IMG/VR virus record: IMGVR_UViG_3300021963_000275
Coordinates: 1-39,790 of that record
Origin: a virus
Length of the DNA: 39,790 nt
Direction: 5' to 3' (one strand)
Under the pieces are notes generated by a model that saw only the letters and a list, made by a program, of their open reading frames with translations, was not told the DNA's origin and made no database searches. Numbering within the stretch: the stretch's first letter is position 1; the number at the start of each line of letters is the position of its first letter. The translations under genes and the position numbers were made by a program. Below, one piece after another: positions 34,013 through 39,790 of the stretch.

Positions 34013-34193
34013 GGCACACATGACCGCACTATATTGGTATCAGACTGAACTTGATAAGTTAATCAAGCAAGGCTATGCTAGTGGTGAAGCACACAAGATA
34101 CTCATGGATAGGCTTGCCGACATGGATAGTATCGAGTGGATGGAACCAAACAATAACCTAACAGTACTGTTAGATAACGAGGAGGCACTCTGA
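34005..34193 (+). CDS. small helical hypothetical protein
   Basis: I use the ATG at 34005 because the frame upstream of it is a shadow of the previous gene. The 62-residue protein (MAKAHMTALYWYQTELDKLI, GEAHKILMDRLADMDSIEWM) is helical and acidic. It encodes palindrome copy 5 near its end (LTVLLDN) and its stop overlaps the amidoligase start as TGATG. No family recognised; coupling suggests it is made with the amidoligase. Confidence 0.5.
   Translation: MAKAHMTALYWYQTELDKLIKQGYASGEAHKILMDRLADMDSIEWMEPNNNLTVLLDNEEAL
34158..34173. promoter_or_regulatory. operator-like palindrome, copy 5
   Basis: Perfect CTAACAGTACTGTTAG near the end of the gene at 34005-34193. It lies about 20 bases before the amidoligase ATG and just before its GAGGAGG ribosome binding site (34179-34185). 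Confidence 0.65.
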
Positions 34194-35392
34194 TGAGTGA
34201 GATAGATGCAATGTCACTAGACATTGAGACAGATGAACGACAGGTGGTGTGTTGTTATGGTACATGTACTAATACCATAGACATGGACAATGACACATAC
34301 GCACTAGATAGTGCAGAAGATGCGTACTGTGAGGCTCACATCTTTGTATGTAACTGGTGCGATTGCTCATTCCCAGACACCGAAGTACATGATAACTTCT
34401 CTGGTTACTGCCACCCATGTGGTAACAGAATGACTTCATGTGACAGGTGTGGTCGGGTTGAGCATGAGAACGACATGTACAACGTTAGTAGTGATGACTG
34501 GTGTCATTCTTGTTACGAAGATTACTCTAGACATTGCCCTCGTTGTGATTATAGTTACGACCCTAGAAATGGTAGGTGTTGTGGCGGTAGTCATGATGTT
34601 GAGGACTATAGTTACAAACCGTATCCACAATTCCATTGGGTAGAGAATGACCCTGATGCTGACCGACGTGTATTCATGGGCTTCGAGTTAGAGGTAGAGT
34701 CTGACGGCGAAACCTATGACGGTCCGGAACTGGTGCGGTCACATCTAAGTGACCTTGTTTACTTCAAGGAGGACGGCTCACTTAATGATGGCTTCGAGAT
34801 AGTCACACACCCAATGACCCTTGCCTATGCACACAACATGGACTGGGCATGGACTCAAGGACTACTGGACAAGGGCTATCGCTCATGGGATAGGAGTACC
34901 TGTGGCTTACATGTTCACGTTGATAGACGTGGCTTCAATGGTAGGTTGCATCAGTACTCATTCACCCTGCTACTCATGCGTAACAAGGCTTTGTCTTACC
35001 TAATTGCAGGTAGACAGGGCAACTCGTACGCATCCTTTGACAAGAATGTACGCACAGAAATACCCAAGCATCTAAAGGGTCAAGACAACTGTGTCCAACG
35101 ATATTCTGCTGTCAATGTACTACCAACAGCCACCCTTGAAGTGCGTATGTTCAGGGGTTCACTAAAGAAAGAACGCATACTCGCTGCACTTGAGTATGTG
35201 CATAGTGCCGTAGAGTATTCACGCGGTGCTAGGTCAGGTGTTGGTGCTGAGGAATATCTAACAGCACCTGCATTTATCCAATGGTTACGAGGCAACAAGG
35301 CTTTGTATCCAAACCTATTAAGTTATATAAATCAATCAGTCGAGTTCGGCTTTAGCGAGAAGTCCTATACTTCTCAGAATAGTGGAGAGTAA
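34193..35392 (+). CDS. amidoligase-family (COOH-NH2 ligase) protein with N-terminal zinc ribbons
   Basis: This encodes 399 residues. The first ~135 residues contain at least five paired-cysteine motifs (CNWC, CHPC, CDRC, CHSC, CPRC), probably two or more treble-clef zinc domains. The rest has the ordered amidoligase signature, related to glutamine-synthetase-like ligases: GFELEVE (163-169), KEDGSL (192-197), GFEIVTHP (200-207), CGLHVHVDR (237-245), RYSAVNV (303-309) and LEVRMFRGS (315-323). This fold joins a carboxyl to an amine using ATP. The next gene encodes a class-II glutamine amidotransferase, which can deliver ammonia, so the pair may amidate or ligate a peptide or wall component. Substrate unknown. 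Confidence 0.75.
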   Translation: MSEIDAMSLDIETDERQVVCCYGTCTNTIDMDNDTYALDSAEDAYCEAHIFVCNWCDCSFPDTEVHDNFSGYCHPCGNRMTSCDRCGRVEHENDMYNVSSDDWCHSCYEDYSRHCPRCDYSYDPRNGRCCGGSHDVEDYSYKPYPQFHWVENDPDADRRVFMGFELEVESDGETYDGPELVRSHLSDLVYFKEDGSLNDGFEIVTHPMTLAYAHNMDWAWTQGLLDKGYRSWDRSTCGLHVHVDRRGFNGRLHQYSFTLLLMRNKALSYLIAGRQGNSYASFDKNVRTEIPKHLKGQDNCVQRYSAVNVLPTATLEVRMFRGSLKKERILAALEYVHSAVEYSRGARSGVGAEEYLTAPAFIQWLRGNKALYPNLLSYINQSVEFGFSEKSYTSQNSGE

Positions 35393-35394
35393 TT

Positions 35395-36291
35395 ATGTGT
35401 ATGCTATGTGTATCCCTTCCAGGGTCACGTCCAACACGCGAGCAATTAGAGATTGCTTGCTATAACAACAGCGATGGCTTCGGCTATGCAGTACATCACG
35501 GCGACCACATTGTGGCTGGTCGAGGTATGCTAGTAGATGTCACTATTGACAGGTTCTTTGCTGAGTTAGATAAGAATCCTGATGCTATCGGTATGTTCCA
35601 CGCACGTCTTACCACACATGGTACGACACACGTTGAGAACAATCACCCATTCAGGGTTGACGGTCGCAAAGACATTGTGTTAGGTCACAATGGTATGCTT
35701 CCGGTCACGCTCAAACCTGGTGACAAACGCTCAGATACCCGTGTGTTTGCTGAAGATTTGCTACCTAACATGGGTGTAGATGTGCTTGATGACCCTAAAT
35801 ACTTCAAGCAACTAGAGGACTGGGCTAGAGGTAGCAAGATTGCTATCTTAAGTACCGCACCTGAACTCAAGCAGGAAGTGTACATTCTCAATGAGAAGGA
35901 CGGTCACTGGGATGACGGTGTGTGGTGGTCTAACACCTCGTACAAGTCACGCAGTTACTGGGCCACTAGTTACACTGGTAGTTACTACAATGGCTATGCA
36001 TCTAAAGAAGACTATGACTTCTTTGAGAATGACAAGCACCTATTGCTAGCATCAGATGAGTTGATAGATGCTAACGGTACTGTTAGAACTATCTACGATG
36101 TGTGCTACCATTGCTACTCACAACTGCGAGAAGATGATTACGAAGAGGGTGCTTGCACTTCGTGCAATACATGTATAGACTGTAACGAACACATGGCACA
36201 CTGCATGTGTTACAACCCTAACAGTACTGTTAGAAGTAACGACTACTGGTGGAAGCAAGAACAACTACAACTAGAGAAATTGGATTGGTAA
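35395..36291 (+). CDS. class-II glutamine amidotransferase with C-terminal zinc-cluster
   Basis: This encodes 298 residues. The catalytic Cys is residue 2 (MCMLC), exposed when Met is removed. NSDGFGYA (25-32), FHARLTTHG (68-76) and NNHPF (82-86) form the glutamine site, and GHNGM (97-101) gives the oxyanion hole. These are typical of Ntn-type GATases that release ammonia from glutamine. From about 237 there is a Cys-rich zinc-like domain (C237, C240, C254, C257, C260, C263, C270, C272). It follows the amidoligase after only 2 bases. Palindromes 6 and 7 lie inside the gene near this cysteine domain. Confidence 0.8.
   Translation: MCMLCVSLPGSRPTREQLEIACYNNSDGFGYAVHHGDHIVAGRGMLVDVTIDRFFAELDKNPDAIGMFHARLTTHGTTHVENNHPFRVDGRKDIVLGHNGMLPVTLKPGDKRSDTRVFAEDLLPNMGVDVLDDPKYFKQLEDWARGSKIAILSTAPELKQEVYILNEKDGHWDDGVWWSNTSYKSRSYWATSYTGSYYNGYASKEDYDFFENDKHLLLASDELIDANGTVRTIYDVCYHCYSQLREDDYEEGACTSCNTCIDCNEHMAHCMCYNPNSTVRSNDYWWKQEQLQLEKLDW
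36071..36086. promoter_or_regulatory. operator-like palindrome, copy 7 variant (CTAACGGTACTGTTAG)
   Basis: One base differs from the main palindrome (G for A). It lies inside the amidotransferase gene and encodes ANGTVR, just before the zinc-cluster domain. Confidence 0.5.
36218..36233. promoter_or_regulatory. operator-like palindrome, copy 6
   Basis: Perfect CTAACAGTACTGTTAG inside the amidotransferase gene, encoding PNSTVR just after the zinc-cluster cysteines, about 60 bases before the next gene. Confidence 0.65.
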
Positions 36292-36292
36292 C

Positions 36293-36595
36293 ATGACTGA
36301 GACTATTAAGATTACATATGAGGTTGAGTACTTCTATCATGAGATACTCAAAGAAATGCTGGACAGTGGAGAGTATGGGCTAGGTCAGCACCCAATAACG
36401 GACGAGGCTATTGTATACAATGCACTAGATAAGTTTGTTACTATGAGTGGTGGTATCCCTATGATTCCATCAGCCCTTGACCAGGCAGGTGTACTCACAG
36501 TGGAAGATGATAGAGGAGAACTTCTCTACCAATTTCCAGGGTACAACACACTAGCACAGAGAGAAGACGACCATGATACGCGACTATTTCAATGA
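36293..36595 (+). CDS. hypothetical protein downstream of the amidotransferase
   Basis: This encodes 100 residues, acidic (MTETIKITYEVEYFYHEILK, DRGELLYQFPGYNTLAQRED), without cysteines or membrane segments. It begins one base after the previous stop and overlaps the WhiB-like gene. Possibly part of the amidoligase module by position only. Confidence 0.55.
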   Translation: MTETIKITYEVEYFYHEILKEMLDSGEYGLGQHPITDEAIVYNALDKFVTMSGGIPMIPSALDQAGVLTVEDDRGELLYQFPGYNTLAQREDDHDTRLFQ

Positions 36596-37073
36596 GGTTA
36601 TGATTGACTTCAGGTCAATCGTTGCTGAATCAAAGATAGATTTGTTTGAGTTCCGTTCACGGGATGGTGGCAACCCCACCTCTATGCCAGTCAGGAATCG
36701 TGAAAAGATGAGTGACTTAGTACTTGAACTACCTGACTTTGAGAACGCATCATGTAAGGGCATAGGTCATCAGGCTTTCTATGATGATGGCTTAGAGGTT
36801 GAGGCTGCGATAGACCAAGACGATACAATCTGGTCATCAAACAAACCGGTACAGCATGCATACCTAAGGCGTATGTGCCTGTCATGTCCTGTCGTACAGG
36901 AATGTAGGGAGTGGGGCATTAAGCGTGAGAGGTATGGGTTCTGGGGTGGCATGACCGCTACTGAACGTGAGTCAGAACGTATCATACGTGGCATCAGAGT
37001 TGATGAGATAGACTATCAAGTACACATAGGTAAGGTAGAAGTAAACATGGGAGGTAATGAAGATGAGTTATAG
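36573..37073 (+). CDS. WhiB-family-like iron-sulphur transcription factor
   Basis: This encodes 166 residues. The conserved part has C61 (NASCKGIG), then MCLSCPVVQEC (C102, C105, C111) and GFWGG (122-126), then an Arg-rich helix (TATERESERI). This is the WhiB pattern: four cysteines for a [4Fe-4S] cluster and the Trp-Gly loop that binds sigma factor. Phage WhiB proteins can redirect host transcription and are restricted to actinobacterial systems. The N-terminal ~45 residues are an extension not usual for the family. The start at 36573 has AGAGAGAAG upstream; an internal ATG at 36708 is an alternative. It supports an actinobacterial host. Confidence 0.8.
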   Translation: MIRDYFNEVMIDFRSIVAESKIDLFEFRSRDGGNPTSMPVRNREKMSDLVLELPDFENASCKGIGHQAFYDDGLEVEAAIDQDDTIWSSNKPVQHAYLRRMCLSCPVVQECREWGIKRERYGFWGGMTATERESERIIRGIRVDEIDYQVHIGKVEVNMGGNEDEL

Positions 37074-37287
37074 TTTACATGGCTCAGGCTGGTATGCCAG
37101 CAATAGAAGTGATGACTGGGATTGCCCTGAGTGTGGCGTTGAGGTCATTGACATAGACGTACCAGCAGATGATGACGGCACCACCGTTAGTTATTGTCCT
37201 GAATGCAACTATGAAAAGATAATCACAGATGAGCAACGACTCGAATGGATTACTGATTATGATAGTGAGCAAGACTATGGACGATAA
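37063..37287 (+). CDS. small zinc-ribbon protein (CPEC...CPEC)
   Basis: The ATG at 37063 has GGGAGG eight bases upstream; an ATG six bases earlier is too close. The 74-residue protein has two CPEC motifs, DWDCPECGVEVI and SYCPECNYEKII, spaced as in a single zinc ribbon, and an acidic tail. Probably a nucleic-acid- or protein-binding adaptor. It overlaps the WhiB-like gene and the next gene. No family recognised beyond the ribbon. Confidence 0.6.
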   Translation: MSYSLHGSGWYASNRSDDWDCPECGVEVIDIDVPADDDGTTVSYCPECNYEKIITDEQRLEWITDYDSEQDYGR

Positions 37288-37471
37288 CAGTCCACTGTTC
37301 CTGCTTAACATGACAGATGAGTTCCGAGAAGAAGCAGGTATCTGGTGGAATACACGCGCACATCCTGCACTTAAGATGTTAGTTGTATCCGCTGCATACT
37401 ACGAGCACATAGCACATGACGTAGAGCATGCAGATGAGTACCTTAAGGAGGTATCGGGTGAGATGGATTAA
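37277..37471 (+). CDS. small hypothetical protein
   Basis: This encodes 64 residues from the ATG at 37277 (MDDNSPLFLLNMTDEFREEA, VVSAAYYEHIAHDVEHADEY), acidic and helical. The start overlaps the previous gene; other in-frame ATGs upstream at 37229 and 37259 are possible but would overlap more. It ends inside the next gene's start. No family recognised. Confidence 0.45.
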   Translation: MDDNSPLFLLNMTDEFREEAGIWWNTRAHPALKMLVVSAAYYEHIAHDVEHADEYLKEVSGEMD

Positions 37472-37577
37472 CGCAGTATCATACGTGTTAAACGTATTGC
37501 TATTGGTTGCTGTGTCCAATGCTAAGACAACCATAAATCGTTATGAAAAAGTTATGAGAATGTTAGGTGTTAAATGA
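37458..37577 (+). CDS. 39-residue single-transmembrane microprotein, GTG start
   Basis: This encodes 39 residues starting with GTG at 37458, with AAGGAGG about seven bases upstream, a strong ribosome binding site. It reads VRWINAVSYVLNVLLLVAVS, one probable membrane helix, followed by a basic tail ending MLGVK. The stop overlaps the next gene as ATGA. Small membrane peptides like this can act in lysis control or superinfection exclusion, but nothing proves that here. Confidence 0.5.
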   Translation: MRWINAVSYVLNVLLLVAVSNAKTTINRYEKVMRMLGVK

Positions 37578-37906
37578 GAACAAGAAAGAAGGAACTAGAT
37601 GCTATCTCAGATGCATTGTCACGACCCGCCGAATCTGTGGATGAATTAGCCAAAGACGTATGGGACCTGATAGATTCATACCGTAGGGAAAGAGATGTGT
37701 ACGTGGTAGGTGTTAACTATCAAGGCGTAGGACAATTTCTGTTTGGACCTTACGAGTCAGAGGCTATGGCAACCAAAGACTTTGAGGGACGAGGTAACAT
37801 ACAGGCACTCAAGTCCGGTGATGTAGCAAGGGTATTCAAGGTGCTTGCACCTACCAAAATCTTTGACAACACGCCGATACAAGGTGATTTATTTGACACC
37901 AGATAA
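37574..37906 (+). CDS. hypothetical protein at the end of the accessory operon
   Basis: This encodes 110 residues. It has a helical N-terminal half (KKELDAISDALSRPAESVDE, VWDLIDSYRRERDV) and a beta-rich second half (VYVVGVNYQGVGQFLFGPYE). No cysteines or membrane helices; no family recognised. Its ATG overlaps the microprotein stop. A large hairpin begins 25 bases after its stop codon. Confidence 0.55.
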   Translation: MRTRKKELDAISDALSRPAESVDELAKDVWDLIDSYRRERDVYVVGVNYQGVGQFLFGPYESEAMATKDFEGRGNIQALKSGDVARVFKVLAPTKIFDNTPIQGDLFDTR

Positions 37907-37930
37907 CAATACAAATAGTATCATATATAG

Positions 37931-37970
37931 AACTATATAAGAAACCCCTTAAGGGTTTCTAGTTATAGTT
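37931..37970 (+). terminator. large two-part hairpin after the accessory operon
   Basis: An outer 7-bp stem (AACTATA/TATAGTT) encloses an inner 8-bp stem (AGAAACCC/GGGTTTCT) with a CTTAA loop. It lies between the accessory operon and the tRNA-like element. There is no clear U-run, so it may stop or process transcripts rather than act as a classical terminator. Confidence 0.55.
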
Positions 37971-37992
37971 GTTCATTACTCTCCTAGTGATG

Positions 37993-38027
37993 GGTGGTGG
38001 GTGTGTTCCTAGTGCATGCTCACCACC
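37993..38027 (+). ncRNA. strong hairpin just upstream of the tRNA-like element
   Basis: Arms 37993-38005 and 38015-38027 pair over 13 positions, including three G-T wobbles, around a nine-base loop. Its loop and the sequence just before it share a CCTAGTG direct repeat. It ends five bases before the tRNA-like stem and may form one structured RNA with it. Confidence 0.4.
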
Positions 38028-38031
38028 ACAA

Positions 38032-38107
38032 GGCAGCACCAAGTGGTCAAACAGATAATGAGGGGAAGCATTATCTGATTGTTCGGGTGCAATCCCTGTT
38101 GCTGCCA
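38032..38107 (+). ncRNA. tRNA-like RNA element (unusual, not a normal tRNA)
   Basis: A 7-bp acceptor-like stem (GGCAGCA / TGCTGCC) encloses a 9-bp arm (CAGATAATG/CATTATCTG with an 8-base loop AGGGGAAG) and a T-arm-like hairpin. The T-loop TGCAATC keeps T54, C56, A58 and closing G53-C61 but has G at position 55. There is no clear D-stem, and the anticodon-like loop lacks T33. A discriminator-like A follows. It fits a tRNA mimic or degenerate tRNA better than a working tRNA. Structure was judged by eye. Confidence 0.45.
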
Positions 38108-38133
38108 CGCAAGTACAACAGAAAGGACACTAG

Positions 38134-38340
38134 ATGTCTGTGAAAATAAATGGATATGACTTACCAAGTCATATCTCCTACTCACAACTAACTACCTGGT
38201 TAGATTGTGGTTGGAAGTATTACCTATCACGTATCGTTCAGTTGAAAGAGGACGGTTCATGGTGGTTAGTAGGCGGTTCATCAGTTCACGAGGCTACCGA
38301 AGCCTTTGACCATGCTATGTACCAAGAGGTGGGCAAATGA
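38134..38340 (+). CDS. Cas4-like exonuclease, N-terminal part (split gene)
   Basis: This encodes 68 residues starting MSVKINGYDLPSHISYSQLT, with the first cluster cysteine in WLDCGWKYYL (C25) and the motif-I His in GGSSVHEATEAF (H52). These are the expected N-terminal elements of a Cas4/RecB-like nuclease. The gene ends at a TGA overlapping the next ORF as ATGA, where a continuous Cas4 would go on. AAAGGAC upstream serves as ribosome binding site. The two parts may assemble after coupled translation, or a frame change may have broken one gene. Confidence 0.65.
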   Translation: MSVKINGYDLPSHISYSQLTTWLDCGWKYYLSRIVQLKEDGSWWLVGGSSVHEATEAFDHAMYQEVGK

Positions 38341-38984
38341 TTAAGGCAGCAGAGCCACAGTTCCTCGACCAAGTGTGGAAAGATACGTGGGACAAGGTTA
38401 AGAACGCTCACAGTGCCTCTACGGGGCAGGAATCGGCATTGTGGAGGAAGGCTGGACGTACCACTAAGGCTAACCCTGACGGTGAAGACGAGTCATGGTG
38501 GTTAGAAGAGGGTCGCAGGATGCTGGACTCATGGGTACAGTTCCGGACTGGTCAACTAGGCTGGAGTATCTGGACTACCCCTGATGGTAAGCCTGCCATT
38601 GAAATCTCAATGACCCCACACATGGGTGATGTCCCAGTCCAAATGGGTATTGACCGTGTGATGGTGACACCAGATGGTGAGTTAGTTATTGTAGACTTAA
38701 AGACTGGTAAGTACACACCATCATCAGACTTACAGTTAGCACTGTATGCTGTTGGTATGGAGAAGACATTCGGTATCCGACCGAAGTATGGTACTTACTG
38801 GATGGCACGCAGTGGCACAACATCACCACTGATTGACCTAGACTTCTACACTAAGAACATGATAGAGAAAATAGTTGGTGACTTTGACAGAGCACGTAAA
38901 GGTGCACTGTTCATACCTAACTACAATCACTGCAAGATGTGTGGATTTAAGACAGAATGCGAATGGAACAAGGAAGGAAAGTAA
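38337..38984 (+). CDS. Cas4-like PD-(D/E)XK exonuclease, C-terminal part (split gene)
   Basis: This encodes 215 residues. The nuclease core shows GKPAIEIS (E89), GIDRVMV (D106), VIVDLKTGKY (D120, K122) and SDLQLALYAVGM (Q133), the D...(D/E)XK...Q order of the family. Three cysteines near the end (C199, C202, C208 in NHCKMCGFKTECEW) complete the [4Fe-4S] set whose first cysteine is in the previous ORF. It probably degrades DNA ends during phage recombination. The ATGA overlap suggests coupled translation. Confidence 0.7.
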   Translation: MIKAAEPQFLDQVWKDTWDKVKNAHSASTGQESALWRKAGRTTKANPDGEDESWWLEEGRRMLDSWVQFRTGQLGWSIWTTPDGKPAIEISMTPHMGDVPVQMGIDRVMVTPDGELVIVDLKTGKYTPSSDLQLALYAVGMEKTFGIRPKYGTYWMARSGTTSPLIDLDFYTKNMIEKIVGDFDRARKGALFIPNYNHCKMCGFKTECEWNKEGK

Positions 38985-39439
38985 TGACAGAGAAAAACTA
39001 TGTAGTCAATGTTAAGACTACCAAGGGTACTATCGTCACGGCACGTGGAGATAGTGCAGAGGAACTAATCAGTAACATCAATGCACTTGTAGCAGAGGGT
39101 GCAGCAGATGCTATCGCAACACTAGAGCAGGTACTTACGGGTGCTACACCAGTGCAACCCAGTAACAGCGCAGTCGATATCGTGGCTAATGCGCTAGGTG
39201 GAACTGTAATTAGTGAGACACCAACTACTGGCTTTGCACCAGTACCACCACCACCTAGTGCTGCACCATCCACATCGGCAGGTCAGGTATCATGTTCGCA
39301 TGGTTCAATGATTGGTCGTAAGGGTAACGGTGCTAAGGGTGAATGGAAGGGTTACTTCTGTCCAACACCTAAGGGTACGCCAGACCAATGCCAACCACAG
39401 TGGCTCACTAAGAAAGACCCTGCTTGGAACAGCATCTAA
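38984..39439 (+). CDS. replication-region protein with C-terminal zinc-ribbon-like motif
   Basis: The ATG at 38984 shares a base with the Cas4 stop (TAATG), with AGGAAGG upstream. The 151-residue protein has an N-terminal beta/helical part (NYVVNVKTTKGTIVTARGDS, EELISNINALVAEGAA) and a Pro/Ser linker. Its C-terminal C/H-rich end (VSCSHGSMIG, YFCPTPKGTPDQCQPQW) suggests zinc binding. I have seen similar proteins beside recombination genes in actinophages; a single-strand DNA or recombination role is plausible but unproven. Confidence 0.5.
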   Translation: MTEKNYVVNVKTTKGTIVTARGDSAEELISNINALVAEGAADAIATLEQVLTGATPVQPSNSAVDIVANALGGTVISETPTTGFAPVPPPPSAAPSTSAGQVSCSHGSMIGRKGNGAKGEWKGYFCPTPKGTPDQCQPQWLTKKDPAWNSI

Positions 39440-39463
39440 TCTAATCACTACCTAGGAGATAAC

Positions 39464-39790
39464 ATGAAGACACTAATGAGAGCAGTAGGTCGCCCCGATA
39501 TAGGGGGCGAGCCTATGCCACCAGTGTTTCGTGCATTTGATGATAACCAAATCATCTTCCGTAGGGCAGAGGTCAGCATGATTGCAGGTCAGCCAGGGGC
39601 AGGTAAATCTACACTTGCCCTTGCGCTGGCTCTGCGTATGCAGGCACCAACTCTGTACCTATCAGCGGATACCAATGCACACACTATGGCAATGAGATTG
39701 TACTCAATGATTACTGGTAATTCACAATCAGAATCAGAGAAGATAATCTCCGAGAATCCAGAGCAAGCCAAGCAAGCACTAGCCCAAGCA
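39464..39790 (+). CDS. RecA/DnaB-like P-loop ATPase (5' part only)
   Basis: The gene starts at the ATG at 39464 with TAGGAG upstream and runs off the window; 109 codons are visible. Walker A is GQPGAGKST (42-50), preceded by strands and followed by LALALALRMQAPTLYLSADT, as in RecA-fold ATPases such as DnaB-type helicases and phage recombinases. It probably belongs with the split Cas4 gene and the primase at the other end of the window. Whether it is a helicase or recombinase cannot be decided from this part. Confidence 0.65.
   Translation, partial: MKTLMRAVGRPDIGGEPMPPVFRAFDDNQIIFRRAEVSMIAGQPGAGKSTLALALALRMQAPTLYLSADTNAHTMAMRLYSMITGNSQSESEKIISENPEQAKQALAQA

Noticed and set aside
38032-38107. 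A normal tRNA gene
   Set aside because: No D-stem, no T33 in the anticodon-like loop, an 8-base loop on a 9-bp arm, and G at position 55. Reported as tRNA-like only.
38039-38120. Possible cobalamin riboswitch (GGGGAA, GGGTGCAATCCC and GCTGCC-ACGC segments)
   Set aside because: The GGGAA and the GGTG hairpin are not adjacent as in known cobalamin riboswitches, the B12-box is missing, and the start codon follows within about 30 bases.

Overview
The window looks like most of the genome of a tailed, probably podovirus-like bacteriophage of an Actinobacterium. The phage assignment rests on a complete packaging and virion block: large terminase, portal, an N4-gp56-type major capsid protein, a scaffold-like protein, tail fibres, and a holin/M23-peptidase lysis pair. 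The actinobacterial host is suggested by a WhiB-type protein (four-cysteine pattern plus GFWGG) and by a near-consensus parS site with no parA or parB beside it. Base composition is A+T-leaning for an actinophage, so a low-GC host such as a freshwater acI/Nanopelagicales lineage is plausible, but that is inference. No integrase, tape-measure, sheath or tail-tube gene was recognised.

Layout. (1) 1-3492, plus strand: nucleic-acid metabolism and regulation. It holds a PD-(D/E)XK resolvase end, a DNA primase split into zinc-finger and TOPRIM reading frames, a DUF1599-type protein, a metallophosphoesterase, a sigma-like protein and two small proteins. It ends at a bidirectional terminator (about 3503-3530) that separates it from the convergent late operon. 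(2) 31901 down to 3547, minus strand: one long, tightly coupled late operon. In transcription order it has terminase, portal, an Ntn-hydrolase-like protein where a prohead protease would be expected, a 1880-residue structural protein, scaffold, capsid, small membrane and tail genes, a cassette of modular tail fibres, a GT2-TPR glycosyltransferase, a run of very basic small proteins, connector and collar/fibre proteins, holin and endolysin. Many junctions are TAATG stop-start overlaps. (3) 31902-32592: a divergent intergenic hub packed with inverted repeats and carrying the parS site. (4) 32593-37906, plus strand: an early or accessory operon with an HTH protein, small zinc-binding proteins, an amidoligase directly followed by a class-II glutamine amidotransferase, a WhiB-like protein and small unknowns. 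Seven copies of one 16-bp palindrome (CTAACAGTACTGTTAG and close variants) lie at its gene junctions and inside two genes. (5) 37907-38133: a non-coding stretch with two strong hairpins and a tRNA-like RNA. (6) 38134-39790, plus strand: replication and recombination genes, with a Cas4-like exonuclease split in two, a zinc-ribbon-like protein and the start of a RecA/DnaB-type P-loop ATPase that runs off the window. Because both ends of the window carry replication genes, the ends are probably close together on the phage genome.

The most notable parts are the amidoligase/glutamine amidotransferase module embedded in a palindrome-marked regulon, the orphan parS site, the tRNA-like RNA with a long anticodon-like arm and no D-stem, two split DNA-metabolism genes, and the proteasome-like protein in the protease position. 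All calls come from reading the sequence by eye; no database search or folding calculation was run.
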